A DNA stretch of 64,000 nucleotides, taken from the NCBI GenBank assembly GCA_902800525.1, contig CADCEV010000007.1, positions 1-64,000 of the forward strand, in the 5' to 3' direction. Positions 59,387 to 64,000 of this stretch are shown here, one piece after another (position 1 is the stretch's first letter; every line of letters starts with the position of its first letter). The stretch is from an uncultured Bacteroidales bacterium. GTDB lineage: Bacteria > Bacteroidota > Bacteroidia > Bacteroidales > Paludibacteraceae. The notes below the pieces were generated by a model, which saw only the letters and a program-made list of their open reading frames with translations, was not told where the DNA came from and did not search any database. A program made the translations under genes and the position numbers.

Positions 59387-60973
59387 TTATTTTTCCCAAT
59401 TATCGAAGATCTCGGGGCCGTAGATGTTGTCTTCGGCGGGGGCGTGAAGCGGAGACCAAAGTTGGGCAAAGAAGGGGTTTGTCTTGGCTACCCGATCCCA
59501 ATGCCAGGGAGTTGTTCTTTGCCTGTCGGCACGATCTGAAGGTATGGATAATTGGAGATTAAGTTTATCGAGCGTCTCCTGGGTGTACGGGCAGGGCATG
59601 TCGAAGGGAGACCAGTGACCGCCGAGGAGGACGAGACGACGAGAGGCTTTGAAAGTATTGCCGTTTGCATCCTGCCAAGTGTCATTACCCAGATACTTAC
59701 CACCACGGAAAGCCGCAGCTTTCTGCAATTCAGCATCGGTGAGGGTGTCCACATCTTTGGTCTCATCGTAGCCGTGGTCAAGCAAAACAGGTGTTTCGCT
59801 GTTATGGCTGACATCGAAATGTTTCCAATCGGGGATAGCTTTGTACTCCTCCAGCGTGCCGTAATAAGCAGCGATGCGTTTGAGCGCACTTTGATACGCT
59901 TTATCACCGGGCATTTGCGATTTTTTGATCCACCATTGGGTACCATGTTCCTTGCTATTCGCCATAAACCACATCGCTGCTTTGACGCAATGTGGGAAGA
60001 GTTTGGCGATGTGCGTTTTAGCTGCGAATTTAATACCGAGCGGCAGAGACGGGCTCTTCGCCATCTGCGCGAAGTATTCTTTTACCGGTACGTTTGCGCG
60101 GAAATGGAGATAGTTTTCGAGCTTGTCGCCATCAATATACCACATTCCGTGGAAGTTGCGGGTAGTAAACCAGTTGGCATTGAAGATCTTCTCGGGTCTC
60201 GGACAACCGATTGCATCAAGGAGGAGACATTCGAACTCGTAGTTGCTGAGACGGTATTCGTTACCGGAGCCGATGTTGTAATAGTTGCGCCAGAAGTCAG
60301 CCGGTACTTCGGGCCGGCATACCCGCTCCAAGAGTCGTCCGCTATCTTCGACGGTAGCCCATTCGAGCACGCCGCGGATAGGAACATGGAACATGATCGG
60401 GTCGTAGTTCTTGAGAATAGCGGGATAGAGGATGCCGGACTGACGGAGCGAGACCCAGTTCTTGATACCCGAATCGGTGATGATGCGCTCCGCCGCCACT
60501 TTGGTGAGTCCGTAATGGTCATAGGCAGAGACGCAGATAGGGTCTCCCGCACGTCCCCAATGTAGCGGTTCGCGACGGTCACCCATCTGCGCTACCGAGC
60601 CGATATATACCACTTTGGGCTGTTTGTCTTCGGGCTGTGCGAGGACGGCTTTGGTGATATTCAGCGCCGCGGAGATATTTGTACGGAGTGTAGCTTTGGG
60701 ACGATAGTCCGCTTGCGGCGAGACCATTCCTCCCACATGCAACACTATATCGGCGCCCGTGACCCCTTTGAGGACATCCTCGTAGTTGGTCAAGTCACCC
60801 CAGATAATTGAGAGTTGAGAGTTGATAATTGATAATTGTGAGAGCAAGGCCTTGTTTTTCTTGCTCGGACGCGCAAGGATGCGCAGTTGGTAACGGTCGG
60901 GGTAACGGAGAATCTCCGTCATGCCGGCATAGCCCATAGTGCCTGTAGCACCGGTTAAAAAGACTGTAGTCAT
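59387..60973 (-). CDS. NAD-dependent epimerase/dehydratase family protein
   Basis: A 528-residue extended short-chain dehydrogenase. The Rossmann motif GATGTMG is at residues 8-14. The catalytic pair fits SAYDHYGLTKVAAE (Tyr-x3-Lys) near 170, with an upstream serine in YIGSVAQMGDR. The C-terminal 200 residues extend beyond the usual fold (PSLPLGIKFAAKTHIAKLFP, WHWDRVAKTNPFF). Substrate unknown. An insert encoded by the short repeat (LLSQLSIINSQLSII) interrupts the stretch between the second beta strand and WGDLTNYEDV. A second possible insert (NLQLSIPSDRADRQR) is near the C-terminus. It lies between the antiporter and helicase genes. Confidence 0.85.
   Translation of the reverse strand: MTTVFLTGATGTMGYAGMTEILRYPDRYQLRILARPSKKNKALLSQLSIINSQLSIIWGDLTNYEDVLKGVTGADIVLHVGGMVSPQADYRPKATLRTNISAALNITKAVLAQPEDKQPKVVYIGSVAQMGDRREPLHWGRAGDPICVSAYDHYGLTKVAAERIITDSGIKNWVSLRQSGILYPAILKNYDPIMFHVPIRGVLEWATVEDSGRLLERVCRPEVPADFWRNYYNIGSGNEYRLSNYEFECLLLDAIGCPRPEKIFNANWFTTRNFHGMWYIDGDKLENYLHFRANVPVKEYFAQMAKSPSLPLGIKFAAKTHIAKLFPHCVKAAMWFMANSKEHGTQWWIKKSQMPGDKAYQSALKRIAAYYGTLEEYKAIPDWKHFDVSHNSETPVLLDHGYDETKDVDTLTDAELQKAAAFRGGKYLGNDTWQDANGNTFKASRRLVLLGGHWSPFDMPCPYTQETLDKLNLQLSIPSDRADRQRTTPWHWDRVAKTNPFFAQLWSPLHAPAEDNIYGPEIFDNWEK
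60804..60841. repeat. translated short tandem repeat in the epimerase gene
   Basis: Units ATAATTGAGA, GTTGAGAGTT and GATAATTGAT, read on the minus strand as SQLSIINSQLSII. Confidence 0.85.
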
Positions 60974-60980
60974 GTTTATT

Positions 60981-61010
60981 GACGATTGGACGATTTACGA
61001 TTTACGATTT
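60981..61010. repeat. short repeat between the antiporter and epimerase genes
   Basis: GACGATTGGACGATTTACGA then TTTACGATTT. The antiporter's last codons (SNKS, stop) lie in it. Confidence 0.7.
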
Positions 61011-62657
61011 ATTGGAAGGTTTGTCTTCCGTTTTTTGTATTTTGTGGGTTGTTTTTTTCATCCACGCGAAGGCATTTTCAACGTGCTCTCGCATATTGCG
61101 TTTCATCTCTTCGCGCCAGAGTGCTTCCTCTTCCGCTTCGTCGGTCATTTGCTTATAGGAAGCCTCTGCATCCTGGTCGCTGACAACGAGGAGCTGGTCT
61201 CCTACTTCGAGCGCACTGGTACCAGTCGGGACAAAGAAGTCCTCGCCACGACGTACCATGATGATCAGGGTCTTGGGCGGAATCTGTATTTCACGCAGTG
61301 TGTTGCCGTATTCCAACATCCCCGGCGTCACTTCCACTTCGCGGGCTGAGGACTGAATTTCGTCCGGAAGATCCATATCGAAGTGCTCCAATGAACGCTC
61401 TTCGTCCGGCGGTGTGTCCAGATTCAGTTTCTTCGCCATGATAGTAAGCGTTGTACCTTGCACTAACAGAGAGACGATCGTACAGAGGAAGACCACATTG
61501 AAGATAATATCCGCAAAAGGCACTCCTTCCGCCTTGCACATGATAGCGAAGATAATAGGCACGGCGCCTTTGAGTCCGACCCAACTGATCATCGTTTTAT
61601 CGCGCTGTCGGTATTGCGGGAAAGGCAGCATGCAGACCCAAACGGCTATCGGGCGGGAGATAAAAATCATGACGATAGAGATGATAAGGCAAGGGAGCCA
61701 GACCTGGTAGTTGAGGAGCTCTTTGGGATGTACCATGAGACCGAGCATGAGGAACATAACCAATTGGCTGAGCCACGTGAGGCCGTTGAAGAAGGACTTG
61801 GTCTGGCGTTTGCGGGTGAACTTATTATTACCGATGATGAGACCGCCGACATAAACCGCGAGGTAAGTATTACCCTGCAGGTAATACGTGACGGAGAAAA
61901 TGAAGATACATGCCGTGAGTACCATGATGGGGTAAAGGGCTTCGTTGCCCAATTTGACCTTACGCATGAGAATCACCAATCCCTGTCCGAACGCATAGCC
62001 GAGTACGGTACCCATCACCAACTGAACGACGATTGTTTGTACGATAGGAAGTGCTTCGGCGGAATTGGTCAAGCCCACAAAAGTATCGGTGGCGAGCACG
62101 ACGCCGATGAGCGTAGATGTGAGCACATACGCCATAGGGTCGTTCGCGCCGGATTCGAGTTCCAGAAGGGGGCGCAAGTTATGTTTGAGACCGATACCGT
62201 TGGTACGGAGGACAGAGAAGACGCTGGCACTATCCGTACTGGACATGGTAGCCGCCATGAGCAACGCGAGCCAGATAGAGACCGAGGTCACGGCATTGAT
62301 CCAGCCGAAGATAAAATAGATGATCACACCCGTGACGACGCAGGTGATGAACACGCCCAAAGTAGCCAACGTAATACCCGGCGCAAGGACGGATTTGATG
62401 TCACTCAGCTTGGTTTCGAGACCGCCGTTAAAGAGGATAATACACATCGCGAGCGTACCGAGGGCTTGCGCTGTCTGGGTAGAGATCTCCACGCCTCCGT
62501 TCCCAAAGAGCGAAGACATGCCGTTCGGGCCAAAGAGCATTCCCACGACCAAAAAAAGCAGCAAGGCGGGTACGCCGTACTTATAACCGATCTTGTCCGC
62601 AAAAATACTGATGAAGAACAAGAGCGATAATATCAACAGAATCAATTCAACATGCAT
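61002..62657 (-). CDS. potassium/proton antiporter (NhaP2/CvrA type)
   Basis: Exchanges cytoplasmic K+ (or Na+) for protons. The 551-residue inner-membrane protein has about 12 hydrophobic helices of the CPA1 family (LILLILSLLFFISIFADKIG at the start). The conserved FNGGLETKLSDIKSVL is near residue 100 and STDSASVFSVLR near 145, with LELESGANDPMAYVLTSTLI following. The soluble C-terminus carries a TrkA_C-like regulatory domain (LREIQIPPKTLIIMVRRGED, LEVGDQLLVVSDQD) near 450-510. The gene starts 12 nt after the thioredoxin gene. In this phylum cyclic di-AMP often controls K+ transport, and cdaA is in the window, but no direct link can be shown. Confidence 0.9.
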   Translation of the reverse strand: MHVELILLILSLLFFISIFADKIGYKYGVPALLLFLVVGMLFGPNGMSSLFGNGGVEISTQTAQALGTLAMCIILFNGGLETKLSDIKSVLAPGITLATLGVFITCVVTGVIIYFIFGWINAVTSVSIWLALLMAATMSSTDSASVFSVLRTNGIGLKHNLRPLLELESGANDPMAYVLTSTLIGVVLATDTFVGLTNSAEALPIVQTIVVQLVMGTVLGYAFGQGLVILMRKVKLGNEALYPIMVLTACIFIFSVTYYLQGNTYLAVYVGGLIIGNNKFTRKRQTKSFFNGLTWLSQLVMFLMLGLMVHPKELLNYQVWLPCLIISIVMIFISRPIAVWVCMLPFPQYRQRDKTMISWVGLKGAVPIIFAIMCKAEGVPFADIIFNVVFLCTIVSLLVQGTTLTIMAKKLNLDTPPDEERSLEHFDMDLPDEIQSSAREVEVTPGMLEYGNTLREIQIPPKTLIIMVRRGEDFFVPTGTSALEVGDQLLVVSDQDAEASYKQMTDEAEEEALWREEMKRNMREHVENAFAWMKKTTHKIQKTEDKPSNKS

Positions 62658-62669
62658 GATTTCAAGCGA

Positions 62670-63101
62670 TTATTTCTTATTCAGCAGGAACTCATCGATG
62701 ATGCGGACGATCTCCTCTTTGGGGTACAATCCTTTGAGGAGCAGCGGTTTGCCCTCCGTCGGGATATAGAGCACTTGTGGGATGGAGTTGATGCCGAAGA
62801 CATATGCCAATTCGCGTTCACGCTCGGTGTCCGCTTTGTAAAAGACCACCTGGTCGCAGTATTTCTGGCTCATTTCCTCCATGATAGGCGCAAGGCGCTT
62901 GCAAGGACCACACCAGGTGGTGTAAAAATCAATGACGCAAGGCTTGTTCCCCTTGAAAAGCCAATCTTTCTCGTTCTTATAGTCAAAGATGCGCTCTTGG
63001 AACTGTTCGGTCGTGATATACACCACATCTTCCGCCATCACCGGCAGGGTCAGAGACACAAAAAATAGTACTGCAAAAACTGCATTTATTGTTCTACGCA
63101 T
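62670..63101 (-). CDS. secreted thioredoxin-fold protein
   Basis: From the ATG at 63101, 143 residues. The signal peptide is INAVFAVLFFVSLTLPVMA, followed by a thioredoxin domain with active site WCGPC at residues 63-67 and cis-proline in INSIPQVLYIP near 110. Location should be periplasmic, and the role reduction or isomerisation of disulfides in exported proteins. It is the first gene of a run including the antiporter. Starts further upstream would include the promoter and are rejected. Confidence 0.92.
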   Translation of the reverse strand: MRRTINAVFAVLFFVSLTLPVMAEDVVYITTEQFQERIFDYKNEKDWLFKGNKPCVIDFYTTWCGPCKRLAPIMEEMSQKYCDQVVFYKADTERERELAYVFGINSIPQVLYIPTEGKPLLLKGLYPKEEIVRIIDEFLLNKK

Positions 63102-63125
63102 AGTAATCCAAATTAAAATTCGGTG

Positions 63126-63157
63126 CAAAGGTACAAAAAAATTTGCATATATCAAAA
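63126..63157 (-). promoter_or_regulatory. thioredoxin operon promoter
   Basis: TACCTTTG (63133-63126) with TTTG at 63156-63153, spacer 19 nt. It shares bases with the divergent aroB promoter. Confidence 0.75.
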
Positions 63158-63173
63158 TAATTTTGTAATTTTG
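63142..63173 (+). promoter_or_regulatory. aroB promoter
   Basis: TTTG (63142-63145), 20-nt spacer, TAATTTTG (63166-63173). Confidence 0.75.
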
Positions 63174-63181
63174 CAGTCATT

Positions 63182-63220
63182 ATGAAACGAATAATAGATT
63201 ATAATGTCAAAAATCTGTAA
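63182..63220 (+). other. 12-codon upstream frame overlapping the aroB start
   Basis: ATG AAA CGA ... CTG TAA (MKRIIDYNVKNL) begins 8 nt after the -7 box and ends 17 nt past the aroB ATG in another frame. Translation is unproven. Confidence 0.45.
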
Positions 63221-64000
63221 CGAGTTGCTAAGCGCCTTAAAGGCATACACGGAGAAATACGAACAGGTGTGCTACGTGGTCGATGAGCATGTGGCGGCGG
63301 GTGAGTTTGCCTTCCGGCAGGAGGCTTGTCTGGTATTGGCGGTACGTGAAGAGGAAAAGACGATCGATACGGTAGCGCAGATATGGGATTTTCTGTTTGC
63401 ACAGGGCATGACACGAAAGGGGTTGTTGGTGGCTATCGGCGGCGGTGTCCTAACCGACCTTGCGGGTTTCGCGGCGGCTACTTACAAACGCGGCATTGAT
63501 TATATCAATGTGCCCACTACGCTGTTGGCGATGGTGGATGCTTCGTCCGGCGGGAAGACAGGGTTTAATTACCACAGACTCAAGAACAGTATCGGTGTGT
63601 TTGCTCCGCCGGTGGAGACACTTATCTGGCCGGGATGGTTAAAGAGTCTGCCTGTTGATCAGTTCCTAAGCGGATTTGCGGAGATGCTGAAAACAGGGCT
63701 GATTAAGAGGGAGGGAGAAAAGTATGCGCTGTGGGAGGCTCTGTTGGGGTATGATTTAGAGCGAATGCCGATAGCGGAGTTGACTCCGATGATAAGGGCT
63801 TGTGTGGCAGCAAAAGAGGAGATCGTGGCGGCAGATCCGAAAGAAGAGGGTCTGCGCAAGGTGCTCAATTTCGGGCACACTTTCGGGCACGCGATAGAGG
63901 AATTGGCAATGCACAATTCACAATTCACAATTCACAATTCACAATTCACAATTATTCCTCACGGGTACGCTGTGTTGTACGGGATGATTGCGGAGTTATA
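63204..64000 (+). CDS. aroB: 3-dehydroquinate synthase, partial (right edge)
   Basis: Second step of the shikimate pathway: converts DAHP to 3-dehydroquinate with NAD and a divalent metal. About 265 residues are visible. The NAD-binding stretch GGGVLTDLAGFAAATYKRG is near residue 79, PTTLLAMVDASSGGKTGFN near 105, AEMLKTGLI near 155, and the metal-ligand block NFGHTFGHAIEE near 225. Between that block and the next ligand motif (PHGYAV) the frame carries the repeat-encoded HNSQFTIHNSQFTI, absent from relatives, where about seven ordinary residues occur. The frame stays open to the window edge. The ATG at 63204 is the first in frame; the earlier ATG (63182) belongs to a short upstream frame. Confidence 0.93.
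   Translation, partial: MSKICNELLSALKAYTEKYEQVCYVVDEHVAAGEFAFRQEACLVLAVREEEKTIDTVAQIWDFLFAQGMTRKGLLVAIGGGVLTDLAGFAAATYKRGIDYINVPTTLLAMVDASSGGKTGFNYHRLKNSIGVFAPPVETLIWPGWLKSLPVDQFLSGFAEMLKTGLIKREGEKYALWEALLGYDLERMPIAELTPMIRACVAAKEEIVAADPKEEGLRKVLNFGHTFGHAIEELAMHNSQFTIHNSQFTIIPHGYAVLYGMIAEL
63909..63953. repeat. 7-nt tandem repeat inside aroB
   Basis: Six units of CACAATT preceded by a GCACAAT-like unit. Six units make 42 nt, so the reading frame is kept. Confidence 0.9.

Noticed and set aside
63909..63953. aroB as a frameshifted pseudogene
   Set aside because: The repeat totals a multiple of three nucleotides and the frame continues into the conserved HGYAV motif to the window edge.

Overview
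The window looks like a chromosomal segment of an uncultured-type gut or rumen Bacteroidales. Three things support this. First, the promoters are of the Bacteroidetes kind: a TAnnTTTG -7 box with TTTG usually exactly 20 nt upstream, and no Shine-Dalgarno signals. Second, the gene content is typical of the phylum: folP-cdaA, DUF4421, DUF3575, FimB/Mfa2 family lipoproteins and gldJ. Third, there are giant secreted proteins of the type exported by the type IX secretion system (T9SS).

Layout. 1-1.2 kb has no protein gene but encodes two paralogous minus-strand structured RNAs of unknown class. 1.2-13.4 kb is housekeeping: a DUF4421 protein, gcvH and gldJ, folP-cdaA, an outer-membrane barrel, metG, a tRNA with anticodon CAU, and a tdk-priA-nucleoside kinase operon. 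13.5-44.4 kb is one large surface locus on the minus strand. It holds a DUF3575/OmpA-like protein, a fimbrillin-like lipoprotein, a FimB/Mfa2-like lipoprotein, a further lipoprotein and a roughly 4,900-residue multi-module beta-helix protein, then from a second promoter a 3,304-residue protein with a T9SS-like C-terminus and a small C-terminally anchored protein. Just upstream, 44.7-46.1 kb carries a membrane AraC-family regulator.

The regulator and the fimbrial operon have matching promoters. A pair of 12-bp direct repeats 31 bp apart lies 20 bp upstream of a weak ATTG -33 box, which is 20 bp from TAnnTTTG. The regulator gene also has a G10 tract directly before its start codon, and an upstream frame opening at the transcript start would join it in frame with G11 or G8. 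Together these suggest a phase-variable, autoregulated switch over a surface locus of more than 20 kb.

46.6-64 kb is again housekeeping: an nfeD-floA-amidase-recJ-phosphatase-mgtC operon, topA, tRNA-Pro(CGG) with a duplicated 3' end, a UvrD/PcrA helicase, an rRNA m5C methyltransferase overlapping a DEAD-box helicase tail to tail, an epimerase, a K+/H+ antiporter, a thioredoxin and the start of aroB.

Across the window a family of 7-10 nt tandem repeats and short palindromes sits at many gene borders. In several genes (aroB, the epimerase, the UvrD-like helicase, the giant beta-helix protein, and the priA start) it is part of the reading frame. No insertion sequence, prophage or CRISPR array is visible.
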